DNA of 64,000 bases from Sulfurimonas paralvinellae. GTDB lineage: Bacteria; Campylobacterota; Campylobacteria; Campylobacterales; Sulfurimonadaceae. The notes beneath the pieces are model-generated. The model saw nothing but the letters and a program-made list of their open reading frames with translations. It was not told the origin of the DNA and did not search any database. The stretch lies in contig NZ_CP041406.1 in assembly GCF_014905135.1 (NCBI RefSeq), positions 1,364,001 to 1,428,000 of the forward strand. The letters run 5' to 3'. Within the stretch, counting starts at the first letter, position 1; every line of letters starts with the position of its first letter. Shown piece by piece: positions 50,766 to 60,062 of the stretch. Made by a program: the position numbers and the translations under genes.

Positions 50766-51212
50766 TTATTTCAAAGGAGCTTCTATTTGAAACTTCAAAT
50801 AGATGGAATTGACACAGTATCGTGTATCTTTTTTTGTAAAACCCTCTCCTTCAAACACATGCCCCAGATGAGCCCCGCAATTTGCACAAATAATCTCTGT
50901 ACGATATCCGTCAGTATCCCGCACTCTTTTTACTGCCCCGGCAATGGCATCATCAAAACTTGGCCAACCGCAATGGGCATCAAACTTATCCTTTGATTTG
51001 TATAGTGGTGCATTACAATGCTTACAGAGGTAAACACCTTCTTCATTGAACTCATAATATTTTCCACTGAAAGGTCTCTCTGTCGCTTTATAAAGAATGA
51101 CACTTTTTTCCGCTTCTGTTAATTTGTTTAGTTTCAATACCGGCAGTTCGTTAGAAAGTAGTGATGTTATTATAGAGACAAATAGTAACAAAAATATAGT
51201 TCTTTTTTTCAT
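50766..51212 (-). CDS. msrB: Peptide-methionine (R)-S-oxide reductase MsrB, exported
   Basis: The 148-residue protein has a signal peptide (1-21) and a complete MsrB domain. Zinc ligands are CKHC and CANC, the GWPSFDDAI motif is present, and the catalytic Cys lies in TRYCVNS. It repairs R-methionine sulfoxide in exported proteins. It ends in EAPLK followed by a stop; the in-frame MsrA remnant directly downstream shows that it was probably a longer bifunctional protein. The remaining domain looks intact. Confidence 0.92.
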   Translation of the reverse strand: MKKRTIFLLLFVSIITSLLSNELPVLKLNKLTEAEKSVILYKATERPFSGKYYEFNEEGVYLCKHCNAPLYKSKDKFDAHCGWPSFDDAIAGAVKRVRDTDGYRTEIICANCGAHLGHVFEGEGFTKKDTRYCVNSIYLKFQIEAPLK

Positions 51213-51263
51213 ATCTCTGGTCTTTTCTATTTTATATACGCTATCTTAACAGAGATATGTGCA

Positions 51264-51509
51264 CTATTTGTGTAAAAGTTTCAGTTTCTCCTTGCGTGAG
51301 AGATGTTTTATCTCATACTCTTTTTTCGAAGCACTGCTTCTGTCTGCACACTCTTGCGAATAGACAAGTTTGACAGGTCTGCGGGCTTTTGTGTACTTTG
51401 CACCTTTGTCCGAACTGTTATGTTCTTGGAGTCTTCTTTGCAGATCTGTTGTAATACCGGTATAAAGTGTTGCATCACTGCATTCCAAGATATAGACAAA
51501 ATATTTCAT
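51264..51509 (-). CDS. GIY-YIG domain endonuclease-like protein
   Basis: The 81-residue protein is a single GIY-YIG domain: [29 protein letters not shown] contains the VYIL...LYTGIT core and the conserved Arg. [15 protein letters not shown] and a Glu follow in the [11 protein letters not shown] segment. This small UPF0213-like family (YhbQ relatives) has DNA-nicking activity in some members. It is monocistronic and upstream of msrB on the same strand. Confidence 0.9.
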   Translation of the reverse strand: MKYFVYILECSDATLYTGITTDLQRRLQEHNSSDKGAKYTKARRPVKLVYSQECADRSSASKKEYEIKHLSRKEKLKLLHK

Positions 51510-51682
51510 TCTTTTCCTCGCTTGATGTCGTATTTTACACTAATTATTTCTTTCTTTCGTATCATTTTGTAACAAAAATATAATTCTTTGAAGAATCTTC
51601 TTGGAAATAACAAAAAGTTATATTATAATAATAAATAAATTTATCACAAAATAGTCATATTTTTTTGATACAGGATTACCCT

Positions 51683-52432
51683 ATGGAAAAGCATAAAGTT
51701 ATTATTGTCGAAGATGACGAGATAACCTCGCTCAATTTAAATATGTCTCTGCAAAAACACGGTTACAGTGTTGTCGCAGTTTGTGATAATGCCCTGCAGG
51801 CAAAAAACAAAATAGCAGCATATACACCCGATGTGATCATTATTGATATCTCACTGCAAGAGAGCAATGACGGCATCGATCTTGCAAAAACGATCAAAGA
51901 AAAATACGACATCCCTTTTATCTTCCTTACTTCCTACAGTGATGATGACATCATTTCCCAGGCCAAAATGACAGAGCCGTATGGCTATATTGTAAAACCT
52001 TTTGATCCGGGTTCACTCCATGCGACAATTCAGATGGCTCTCTTTAAGTACCAAATGGAAAATGAGCGTAAAGAGGACATTAACTCTCTCAAAGTCGATA
52101 AACTCAATCTTGAAAAACTACTCTACTCAAAAAGAACTTCGGACAAACCGATCGTTCCTTTTGGAAAAGATTACCATTTAGATATAAGCATCTGTGAGAC
52201 GTTCTATAAAGGCAAAAAGATAAAGCTTACTAAAAAAGAAAATGCTTTTTTACGTCTTTTGGTCGCCCAGCTTGGTCTTGTAGTTAGTTTTGAACAGGCT
52301 ATGAACTATGTCTGGGATGAGAACGGAGCAACGGAAAACAGTGTCAGAACACTTGTTTGGCGTCTTAGAAACAAACTTGAGACAGATATCATCAAAAATG
52401 CTTCAGGAATTGGATATTATATAGAAGAATAA
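51683..52432 (+). CDS. OmpR-type response regulator
   Basis: The product is about 249 residues from the ATG at 51683 (MEKHKVIIVEDDE). The frame extends upstream to 51665 without good support. The receiver has the acidic pair EDD, phospho-acceptor Asp in VIIIDISL, and Lys in IVKPFDP. A linker follows, then a winged-helix domain (LTKKENAFLRLLVAQ, SVRTLVWRLRNKL, GIGYYIEE). It faces the hybrid kinase gene convergently, 9 bases apart, and is its likely partner. Confidence 0.9.
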   Translation: MEKHKVIIVEDDEITSLNLNMSLQKHGYSVVAVCDNALQAKNKIAAYTPDVIIIDISLQESNDGIDLAKTIKEKYDIPFIFLTSYSDDDIISQAKMTEPYGYIVKPFDPGSLHATIQMALFKYQMENERKEDINSLKVDKLNLEKLLYSKRTSDKPIVPFGKDYHLDISICETFYKGKKIKLTKKENAFLRLLVAQLGLVVSFEQAMNYVWDENGATENSVRTLVWRLRNKLETDIIKNASGIGYYIEE

Positions 52433-52441
52433 AATAGATTT

Positions 52442-54736
52442 TTAACCTATTTTGATAGAAGCTATTTTTTCTTCCATTGTTTGAAACACATGCTCATAAT
52501 CATACTCGCGCTCTTCACTTTTGGCCATCTTTTCCATCTCAGCAGCATTTTTCAACAGCTCTTCTATGCGAAAATTTCCACTTGAACCTTTAATACTGTG
52601 TGCCTTAAGCGCTATCTTTCTATATTCTTTGGCATCTATTGCCTCTTTTAGCTCCGGTAGTGTCGTCTCCATCTTTTTTATAAACAGTGAAAGCAACAAT
52701 ACCAATTCATCCTGCGTGAGCATTAGCTCTTTTGTCAGTTTATCGGCATCAAGACCTGTAATTGCAGTTTTTTTACTTTTTTCTTTCTCTTGTGCCGGTT
52801 TTTTTTCGACAAAAACATTCTCCATCCTCAAATAAGAGGAAAAGACACGTTCTAGCTCCTTCAGTACAATAGGCTTCCCTAAAAAAGCATCAAAGCCGAC
52901 AAGAAGTCCACGCTCCTTCGCTCCCTTCATCACATTAGCAGTCAATGCAGATATAGGCGTATGTGAGAGGCCTTCATTCTCTTCATATTCAATGATTTTT
53001 TTGACTGATTCTATACCATCCATTATTGGCATCTGCTCATCCATAAGCACAAGGTCATAGCTGTTCTTTTTATAAAACTCGAAAGCTTCGAGACCATTTT
53101 TGGCTATATCAAAAGTAAGCCCGTATTTTGCAAGTATGATTTTTATAAGTTCCTGATTTGCTTCATTATCTTCAGCGACCAGAACATGGCCTTTAAAATT
53201 TTTCGATATCTTTTTCTCATATTCCGCATACTCTTCAGGATTCATCAGTTCATTAAAGATCGTATGAATCTTGGAGCAGTATAGAGGGAAACAGAGAGAA
53301 TTGATATGCAGATATTTTTCATAATCATCATACTCTTTGCTCATCAAGGCTACAAATCGTTTATTATGCGTGAGTATCTCTTTTTTAAATTCAATATCTA
53401 CATCTTCATGAACAAAGATACAGATGTCAAAATCACTCTCTAAAGTATCTACTACAGAGATATCCATACCGAATATTTCAGCATATTTCAAAAAAGATTC
53501 ATGCTTGAAATTGAGAACATTGTCTTTTGCATAGAGTGCCATTTTCAGTTTTTGGAAATAATCTATATTATTGATGACTTTGCACTCTTTATTTGCAATC
53601 TCAATAGGGATTTCCATCCAAAATGTACTTCCCTGACCAAGTACCGAAGCGACTTCCACTTTTCCGTTCATAAGTTCAGCCAGCTGATAAGATATAGAGA
53701 GTCCGAGTCCTGTACCTTCAATATTTTGATAATCACCCGACTCCGCTTGAACAAAAGCGTTAAAAACTTTTTTCAAATCCTGCACATCGATGCCTACGCC
53801 GTTATCGCTGACACTTATTTTCAAAATACTTTTTTCATAGGATGCTTCAATTTCAATGATACCGCCTTCAGGCGTGAACTTGATGGCATTGGATATAAAA
53901 TTCGAGATTATCTGCTTGATACGCAGTGCATCTCCGTAAAGCTCACGCGGAATTTTCGGATTTATAAATGAAGTAATTGTTATATCTTTTGCATTCGCAC
54001 TTGCAACGAATAGCTCCATAGTGTGACTAAGTTCATCGTGTATGGAAAAGACCTTTGGTTCTATGATAAACTCGCCGCTTCGAAGTTTTGAGAAGTCCAA
54101 AATATCATTGATGATACTCAAGAGATTCTCACCGCTGTTAAGGATAATCTCAAGATAGTTTCTGTGCTTCTTTGAAAGATCTTCATCTATCAAAAGATTT
54201 ACAAAACCCAAAATTGCATTGAGCGGTGTGCGAATCTCATGAGACATATTGGAAAGAAAGTACTCTTTCGCCTGACCTGCACGAATAGCTTCCTGCCTTG
54301 CATCGATGAGTTTTTGAAAGATTGTATCTGTATAAAACTTGAGTATGCCACGAAAATTCTTATCAAAAAGATAGGATATCTCATCAAACAGCTCTTTGGA
54401 ATTCATCCCATTATCATAGGAAACATCGACCATTGAACGACGAAAGTGGGTGCATATTTCAAAAAGTTCATCTGCACCTATCTCACGAAACTTCAAGTAT
54501 GCCAAAAGCTCCTGCATAACGGGGCAGTTACCTATCTCAACATCGCCGGAGATGACACCCATGAAGTAATCAAAAACACCGCTTGCATACTTTTCTATAA
54601 AATATGCTTCATCAATTTCATGCAGTGCCAAAATTTCTTTGGGAGAAGTATAACTTACCCACTGTTTTAAAATTGTCTCTTTGGCTGCTATGAACTCTTT
54701 TCTATGTTTTGTAAGTGTAGGAATCGTCTTAAGCAT
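52442..54736 (-). CDS. Cytosolic hybrid histidine kinase (HisKA-HATPase-REC-Hpt)
   Basis: The product is about 764 residues from ATG 54736 (MLKTIPTLTK). The longest frame begins at 54769 and would overlap the upstream gene by 26 bases. The N-terminal helical sensor of about 150 residues has no TM segment. Then come HisKA with SNMSHEIRTPLNA, HATPase with DNGVGI and GTGLGLSIS, a degenerate receiver-like middle region, a full receiver with phospho-acceptor in VLMDEQMP, and a C-terminal Hpt with KAHSIKGSSGNF. It is a phosphorelay kinase sensing a cytoplasmic signal. Confidence 0.9.
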   Translation of the reverse strand: MLKTIPTLTKHRKEFIAAKETILKQWVSYTSPKEILALHEIDEAYFIEKYASGVFDYFMGVISGDVEIGNCPVMQELLAYLKFREIGADELFEICTHFRRSMVDVSYDNGMNSKELFDEISYLFDKNFRGILKFYTDTIFQKLIDARQEAIRAGQAKEYFLSNMSHEIRTPLNAILGFVNLLIDEDLSKKHRNYLEIILNSGENLLSIINDILDFSKLRSGEFIIEPKVFSIHDELSHTMELFVASANAKDITITSFINPKIPRELYGDALRIKQIISNFISNAIKFTPEGGIIEIEASYEKSILKISVSDNGVGIDVQDLKKVFNAFVQAESGDYQNIEGTGLGLSISYQLAELMNGKVEVASVLGQGSTFWMEIPIEIANKECKVINNIDYFQKLKMALYAKDNVLNFKHESFLKYAEIFGMDISVVDTLESDFDICIFVHEDVDIEFKKEILTHNKRFVALMSKEYDDYEKYLHINSLCFPLYCSKIHTIFNELMNPEEYAEYEKKISKNFKGHVLVAEDNEANQELIKIILAKYGLTFDIAKNGLEAFEFYKKNSYDLVLMDEQMPIMDGIESVKKIIEYEENEGLSHTPISALTANVMKGAKERGLLVGFDAFLGKPIVLKELERVFSSYLRMENVFVEKKPAQEKEKSKKTAITGLDADKLTKELMLTQDELVLLLSLFIKKMETTLPELKEAIDAKEYRKIALKAHSIKGSSGNFRIEELLKNAAEMEKMAKSEEREYDYEHVFQTMEEKIASIKIG

Positions 54737-54743
54737 CTTTTGC

Positions 54744-55559
54744 TCATTTATAGATAAAAAAGTAAGCAAGCGTCATAACAACACCCAACTTTAACAAAAC
54801 AATTGCCGCTGTAGCCATGATGTTACCTATTTGGCAACTGCTGCAGGAACTTTGTTGTTTTGCTTCATACTGCGCATAAAAGAAGTAGACAATATCCAAG
54901 CCTATTACAGCAGCGGAACCATACAGCATGCCATTGTATATGCTATGAAGCACTATTTTGTCCTCTATGAATAATGAAGCGATGAAAACGAGTGCCATAA
55001 GTATGATAAGTATATTTATCCCAAAAACGATCTTGTCTCTTTTAAAAGTTGTAGGACAGTAATCTGCATTACCGACATCGGCTCCATATTCAAGTCTCTT
55101 TTCAAAGATCTCTTTTTCTTCTTTAGACATTTTTTGAATGAATGTCGCACCAAAAGTATAATCGATCTTTCTTTGTATAAGAATTGCCAACGAACCAGTT
55201 GCTTTGAGGGATTTGTTCTCACCCTCTCTGTTTTGATATACAACACTGATATTTTCGTGTCGTGTTATCTGTGCTGTATGGCCGGGATAATAAAGTGTTG
55301 ATTCTTCTGTGGTTGTTCTACCGCTGTGTGAGATCAAACGAGGATTTATTATTTCTATGAATTCACCGTTTTCATCTTTAACAACAATGACATTGAAGTA
55401 GCTTCCTATCTGAAAAGCACTCAGACCTTCTAAATTGTTTTGAGTGATAGTATCTTTGAGATCATCTATCAATGAAAACAACTCTTCATTAAAGAATCTG
55501 ACATCGACACCATATTCAACGCTTAATGGTGTCGGGTACTGAATAATCTCTTTTACCAT
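54744..55559 (-). CDS. Inactive peptide-deformylase-like domain fused to membrane helices
   Basis: The 271-residue protein has an N-terminal stretch (about 1-165) with the deformylase layout: a GLSAFQIG version of motif I (GxGLAAxQ). The position of motif II (EGCLS) reads EESTLYYPG, and the position of motif III (HExDH) reads QRKIDYTFG. The metal Cys and both His are gone. Three TM helices follow (about 180-270) with a CSSC pair between the second and third. Catalysis is impossible by the known mechanism, so binding or sensing is more likely. It lies just upstream of the histidine kinase gene and may work with it. Confidence 0.75.
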   Translation of the reverse strand: MVKEIIQYPTPLSVEYGVDVRFFNEELFSLIDDLKDTITQNNLEGLSAFQIGSYFNVIVVKDENGEFIEIINPRLISHSGRTTTEESTLYYPGHTAQITRHENISVVYQNREGENKSLKATGSLAILIQRKIDYTFGATFIQKMSKEEKEIFEKRLEYGADVGNADYCPTTFKRDKIVFGINILIILMALVFIASLFIEDKIVLHSIYNGMLYGSAAVIGLDIVYFFYAQYEAKQQSSCSSCQIGNIMATAAIVLLKLGVVMTLAYFFIYK

Positions 55560-55603
55560 GATAAGCCTTTTGAAAATTAGTTACTGCAGATTTTTACGAG
55601 GTG

Positions 55604-55634
55604 TAAAACTTTGGGATTACTTTCCCAAAGTCTT
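55604..55634 (-). terminator. Rho-independent terminator after the sqr operon
   Basis: Perfect 9-bp arms ACTTTGGGA (55608-55616) and TCCCAAAGT (55623-55631) enclose a 6-base loop. Reading leftward a TTTT run follows. It lies about 10 bases beyond the stop of the 58-residue gene, as expected for the end of the sqr transcript. Confidence 0.7.
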
Positions 55635-55640
55635 TAAAGT

Positions 55641-55817
55641 TTAGTGGCTTTTACCAACCACAATGATCATTTTAATGTTAATGATCAAGAATCTGATGAA
55701 CTGCCAAATAATACATGTTCTCATTTTTCTTGCAAATGCACCCGGCACCATAGTCAGTGATGATTTAAAATCACGCTGAAAATTCAACTCTTCTTCTACT
55801 ACTTTCTTTTCACTCAT
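55641..55817 (-). CDS. 58-residue protein co-transcribed with sqr
   Basis: The ATG at 55817 is preceded by GGAGAGAAC. The frame encodes 58 residues: a charged N-terminus (MSEKKVVEEELNFQRDF), then SLTMVPGAFARKMRTC and a hydrophobic C-terminal helix (IIWQFIRFLIINIKMIIVV) ending in GKSH. It is basic and probably membrane-attached. It begins 16 bases after the sqr stop and ends just before a terminator. A role in sqr assembly or membrane docking is inference. Confidence 0.72.
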   Translation of the reverse strand: MSEKKVVEEELNFQRDFKSSLTMVPGAFARKMRTCIIWQFIRFLIINIKMIIVVGKSH

Positions 55818-55833
55818 GTTCTCTCCTTTTATT

Positions 55834-57303
55834 TTATTCTGGAATTAATGTCCAGCCTGGATTTAGTTTTGCTTTATAGATAAACAAGTAGTGTAATATA
55901 TGTTTAATCCAGTGTCCAGCAAGACCGATCTCACCAAACGTATAGTCTGTATCACGACCTGTTCCAGGATATTTTTCAAAGTCAGGAACAACAGGATAAA
56001 CTGTCATAGCAGCCGCAGTTCCGTCAAATACACCTTTACCAGCTGATGCAACACATGCAGCACCCATTTCTGCCATAGAAGCTTCATGCAGGTGAGCATT
56101 CTCACCTTTGGTCATCAAGTCACATACAGAGTGAGCAACCGCTTTACCGATAATACCTGAAGGCATACCAGTTCTTGGAGGTGTCGGGTTAATAGGAGTT
56201 CCATTTGGAGAACTCATTGGTTTAGAGATAATATGCGGCGGTGCAAATGCAATACCTGCAGCGAACATATTTTTATATGTAGGATTTTGGTATGTTCTTG
56301 GCCAGTCAGATGCTTTCCAGTTTTCATACGCACCAGCACTGTAGTTTGCATCAACTTTCATAAATCCGTTTGGAGCGAATACAGTATCAGTGATATCTTC
56401 ACCTGCTTTGTTATAAGCTTTAAGACCAACACCTGCAAACGGTGGAATAAGCATAGCGAAATCAAATTCTTCCTCACCTTTAGAACCATCTAAAAGTTCA
56501 TACTCAACTTTCCCATCTTCAACTTTTGAAGTATGCGCACCGATGATCCAGTCAACACCACGCTCAACGAAAAGTGATTCTGCAAAAAGATTTGAAGATA
56601 CAACATATCCACCGACCTTCATATGGAGTCCACCCATACCAAAGTCACCGAGGAATGCTTCATTTGAAATCCACTTCATATCTGCCATATCACGTACACC
56701 TGCTTTTCTAAGCTCATGTTCGATATTGAAAATGTACTCAAACGCAGCACCCTGACATGTACACATACCGTGACCTGTACCGATGAGGAATTTTTGACGT
56801 GTTCCGCCTTTCATCTTCTCAATAGCTTCTGCTAATTTTTCTGAAGCGTGAACAGCATGGTCTGCAGTACAAACAGAAACCGTATGTTCACCAAGTTGGC
56901 TGCCTTCACCTAGACCCGGAGTTGCACCGAAGTTAAGTTTTGGTCCTGTCGCATTTACCAGGTAATCATACTCAATTGTCTCAGATTGTCCAGCTTTATC
57001 TGCACTTGTGTACTCTATAGTTACAAAAGGCTTGTCAGAAGATTCTCCCCCTTCAGGATTGATAGAGACCGCTTTTGCCTGATGGTATGTAATACCTGCT
57101 TTTGCATATACAGGAGCGAGATCAAAAGTAACTTCTTCTTTACTCATTTGTCCAACGCCGACCCAGATGTTTGATGGAATCCAGTTCCATTTTGCATTTG
57201 GAGTGACAACTACTACTTCGTGTTGAGATCCTAACCATTTTGCAGCGAAAGTTGCTGTAGTGTGACCAGCAACCCCACCACCTAATACTACTAATCTTGC
57301 CAT
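55834..57303 (-). CDS. sqr: Sulfide:quinone oxidoreductase
   Basis: The 489-residue flavoprotein oxidises sulfide and reduces menaquinone at the membrane. FAD motif LGGGVAGHTTATFAAKWLG lies at residues 7-25. The redox cysteines are in VSVCTADHAVHA, TGHGMCTCQGAAFEYIFN and GAACVASAGKG, matching the three-Cys pattern of SQR. The C-terminal GHWIKHILHYLFIYK segment is the amphipathic membrane anchor. It is longer than most type I SQRs. It fits a chemolithotrophic, sulfide-using cell. A 58-residue gene follows in the same operon. Confidence 0.9.
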   Translation of the reverse strand: MARLVVLGGGVAGHTTATFAAKWLGSQHEVVVVTPNAKWNWIPSNIWVGVGQMSKEEVTFDLAPVYAKAGITYHQAKAVSINPEGGESSDKPFVTIEYTSADKAGQSETIEYDYLVNATGPKLNFGATPGLGEGSQLGEHTVSVCTADHAVHASEKLAEAIEKMKGGTRQKFLIGTGHGMCTCQGAAFEYIFNIEHELRKAGVRDMADMKWISNEAFLGDFGMGGLHMKVGGYVVSSNLFAESLFVERGVDWIIGAHTSKVEDGKVEYELLDGSKGEEEFDFAMLIPPFAGVGLKAYNKAGEDITDTVFAPNGFMKVDANYSAGAYENWKASDWPRTYQNPTYKNMFAAGIAFAPPHIISKPMSSPNGTPINPTPPRTGMPSGIIGKAVAHSVCDLMTKGENAHLHEASMAEMGAACVASAGKGVFDGTAAAMTVYPVVPDFEKYPGTGRDTDYTFGEIGLAGHWIKHILHYLFIYKAKLNPGWTLIPE

Positions 57304-57465
57304 ATATTCATCCTATTTTTCAAGTTCAAAATAATCTTATCAAAATATTATCACTTTTTCATCACAAAATTGGATAACTATATATTATGATTATAATAAA
57401 TTTTAAAAATAAATCTTTAAAAGTACCTGTATAAGGGGATTAAAAAGATTAATTAAATTTTAAAA

Positions 57466-60030
57466 CTACTGTTCTTTTAATATTTTATCAATTATCTCAA
57501 AAGAATTTTTTGAGAGCCCCTGTGTAGAAATTACACGCATGAGTTCTCGCTTCATTAGTTTTTGGTTTTCTTTGTTCATTTTATCATAAATTTTAAATGT
57601 AGAACAGAGCCCTGAAGCCATCTGCGGATTGATTTTGTCAATTTCCACGATCTTATCTGCTACAAATTTATACCCTTCTCCATCTTTTGCATGAAAGTGT
57701 TTATGATTTCTTGCAAATGTCCCGACCAATGAACGAACGAGATTCGGTACTTTGTCATCATAGACCTCATCATTTTGCAATGTTTTGACACGATGGAGAA
57801 TATCATCACGCAGTGAAGAGGACAAGAGTCCAAAATATTTATTCATCACAAGCGTATTATCTTTGTATTTATTATAAAAATCTTTAAATGCTTCTTCGGC
57901 CAACGGTTCATCTGTATGTTCTAGCACATCAAGCGCCGTTACTCTATCTGTCATCGTTATGGAGTTATCATACTGCTCTTTGGCAATAAGCGCTATCTCT
58001 TTTGTCTCTGAAGCAGAAAGCAGCTTTAATACCCGGTTTTTAATCGCGCGTTGTGCAATACTCTTCGCATCAATGGCATCTGAATCAGGATTATGATTTT
58101 CTTTGTATATCTGGAGTAACTTCTCCTGAAACACATCAGCCAAATGTTTTGCCAAATCTTCATGCGCACTATAGATTATTTGACAGTCAATGACCTCCTG
58201 ACGCTGCATCAACGTCGAAATGGATGGAAGTTCCAGAAGCAGTGCTTTATAGGAAAGGTCAATATCCAGATCAAGCAGATAGCCATATGCTTCGACAAAC
58301 GCCTCATCTATCTTTGATCCCTGCATCATCGATTCAAGTGTCTCTATGGCAAAATTTTGCGTGGCTTCATACTGCGTGAAACTGTTTGTATCGTACTTCA
58401 TCAAAAAGGCATAGTCACTCTCTTGCTGCTCAATGATAATCGGTGCGGAAAAATCTCTGTTTATAGAGAGTACCGGTTTAAACGCAAAACCATCAAAAGA
58501 AAAACTCTCTTTTTCTTTTGAGACAATAAGCATCTTCTCCAGTGCCAAAGCACCATCTTGATTGATGAGTGCCATTTTGAGGGGATAGTACATAGGTGCT
58601 TGTTTTGAGCCATCTACATCATCAAGAATTTTCTGCGTGAGCATCAAAGTATAAACACCATTTTCAAACTTCTCATCTACAATAAGCCTCGGTGTACCGC
58701 TTTGATGGTACCAGAGTTGAAACTGTTTGAGGTCTATCCCGCCAGCCTGCTCCATTGCCCAGACGAAATCCCCTGTCGTAACTGCTTCACCGTCAAAGGT
58801 GTTGAAGTAAAGATCCATCGCTGCTCGGTATTTCTCCTCACCAAGAAGTGTATGCATCATTCGAATTACTTCAGCACCCTTTTCATAGACCGTCGATGTA
58901 TAAAAGTTATTCATCGAGATGTAAGATTTTGGCTGGATCGGATGGCGTGTCGGCGAAGCATCTTCAACGAACTGTCGCTCACGCAGACCTTTGACATCTT
59001 CGATGCGTTGCACCTCACGTGAGTTCATATCAGCCGAAAATGACTGGTCACGAAATACGGTAAGTCCCTCTTTGAGTGTCAACTGAAACCAATCACGGCA
59101 GGTGATTCGGTTTCCTGTCCAGTTATGAAAATATTCATGAGCGATAACCGACTCGATGCCCATAAAGTTAGCATCTGTCGCTGTATCGGTATTGGCCAAA
59201 ACATAGGCAGAGTTAAAGATATTGAGTCCTTTGTTCTCCATCGCTCCCATATTGAAGCTGTCTACCGCGACGATATTATAGATATCCAAATCATATTCAC
59301 GTCCGTAGGTCTCTTCATCCCAGCGCATTGCCTCTTTAAGTGAACGCATTGCGTGAGAACATTTTGACTCGTTACCTTTATCTACATAGATATTAAGCGC
59401 TACCTTGTTTCCAGACATCGTTGTAAATTCATCGCTGACACTTCCGAGATCTCCGGCAACCAGAGCAAAAAGATATGATGGTTTTGGATGCGGGTCATGC
59501 CAGGTAACACCATGTCGTCCGTCAAAATTCTCATGGCACTGATGCTTGTTTCCATTGCTAAGAAGAATGGGATATTTTTCTTTATCTGCGATGACCGTCG
59601 TCGTAAATACGCTCATAACATCCGGTCTGTCTAGGTAAGGTGTAATGCGTCGGAAGCCTTCCGGTTCACACTGTGTACAGAAGATATCACCCGACTTGTA
59701 AAGTCCTTCAAGCTCGGTATTTTTATGCGGATAGATTTTATTAACTATCTTCAATGTAAAACTCTCAGCTACATTTTTAACGCTAAGAGACTCTTCATCT
59801 ATAGTGTAACTCTCTTGATCCAATGCAACATCATCAAGAAAAACCTCCAAAAGTTCCAACTCTTCTGCATGCAGGCGCAACTCTTGCACATTATCAAGTT
59901 TTAAAAACTTCATAACATTGGTGACTATCGTGTACTCTTCAAAAAGTTCAAATGTAAGATTTACTTCTCTTATGGCAAATGACGGTTTTTTATAATCTTT
60001 TAGATATATCGCTTGTGGTTCTTTACTCAT
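57466..60030 (-). CDS. pepN: Aminopeptidase N (M1 family)
   Basis: The 854-residue zinc exopeptidase has the substrate motif GAMENKGLN near residue 258 and the zinc motif HEYFHNWTGN near residue 293, with the third ligand Glu in LKEGLTVF about 20 residues later. A large helical C-terminal domain follows. Length is standard for PepN. The gene ends 160 bases before sqr on the same strand and has its own start region after the pseudouridine synthase gene. It degrades peptides in the cytoplasm. Confidence 0.94.
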   Translation of the reverse strand: MSKEPQAIYLKDYKKPSFAIREVNLTFELFEEYTIVTNVMKFLKLDNVQELRLHAEELELLEVFLDDVALDQESYTIDEESLSVKNVAESFTLKIVNKIYPHKNTELEGLYKSGDIFCTQCEPEGFRRITPYLDRPDVMSVFTTTVIADKEKYPILLSNGNKHQCHENFDGRHGVTWHDPHPKPSYLFALVAGDLGSVSDEFTTMSGNKVALNIYVDKGNESKCSHAMRSLKEAMRWDEETYGREYDLDIYNIVAVDSFNMGAMENKGLNIFNSAYVLANTDTATDANFMGIESVIAHEYFHNWTGNRITCRDWFQLTLKEGLTVFRDQSFSADMNSREVQRIEDVKGLRERQFVEDASPTRHPIQPKSYISMNNFYTSTVYEKGAEVIRMMHTLLGEEKYRAAMDLYFNTFDGEAVTTGDFVWAMEQAGGIDLKQFQLWYHQSGTPRLIVDEKFENGVYTLMLTQKILDDVDGSKQAPMYYPLKMALINQDGALALEKMLIVSKEKESFSFDGFAFKPVLSINRDFSAPIIIEQQESDYAFLMKYDTNSFTQYEATQNFAIETLESMMQGSKIDEAFVEAYGYLLDLDIDLSYKALLLELPSISTLMQRQEVIDCQIIYSAHEDLAKHLADVFQEKLLQIYKENHNPDSDAIDAKSIAQRAIKNRVLKLLSASETKEIALIAKEQYDNSITMTDRVTALDVLEHTDEPLAEEAFKDFYNKYKDNTLVMNKYFGLLSSSLRDDILHRVKTLQNDEVYDDKVPNLVRSLVGTFARNHKHFHAKDGEGYKFVADKIVEIDKINPQMASGLCSTFKIYDKMNKENQKLMKRELMRVISTQGLSKNSFEIIDKILKEQ

Positions 60031-60062
60031 TTTCTCTATCTTTCTTTATATTGATTGAGGGA

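Noticed and set aside
50607-50996. 129-codon frame on the + strand
   Set aside because: It lies opposite msrB and the MsrA remnant, whose protein matches are clear, so it is a shadow frame.
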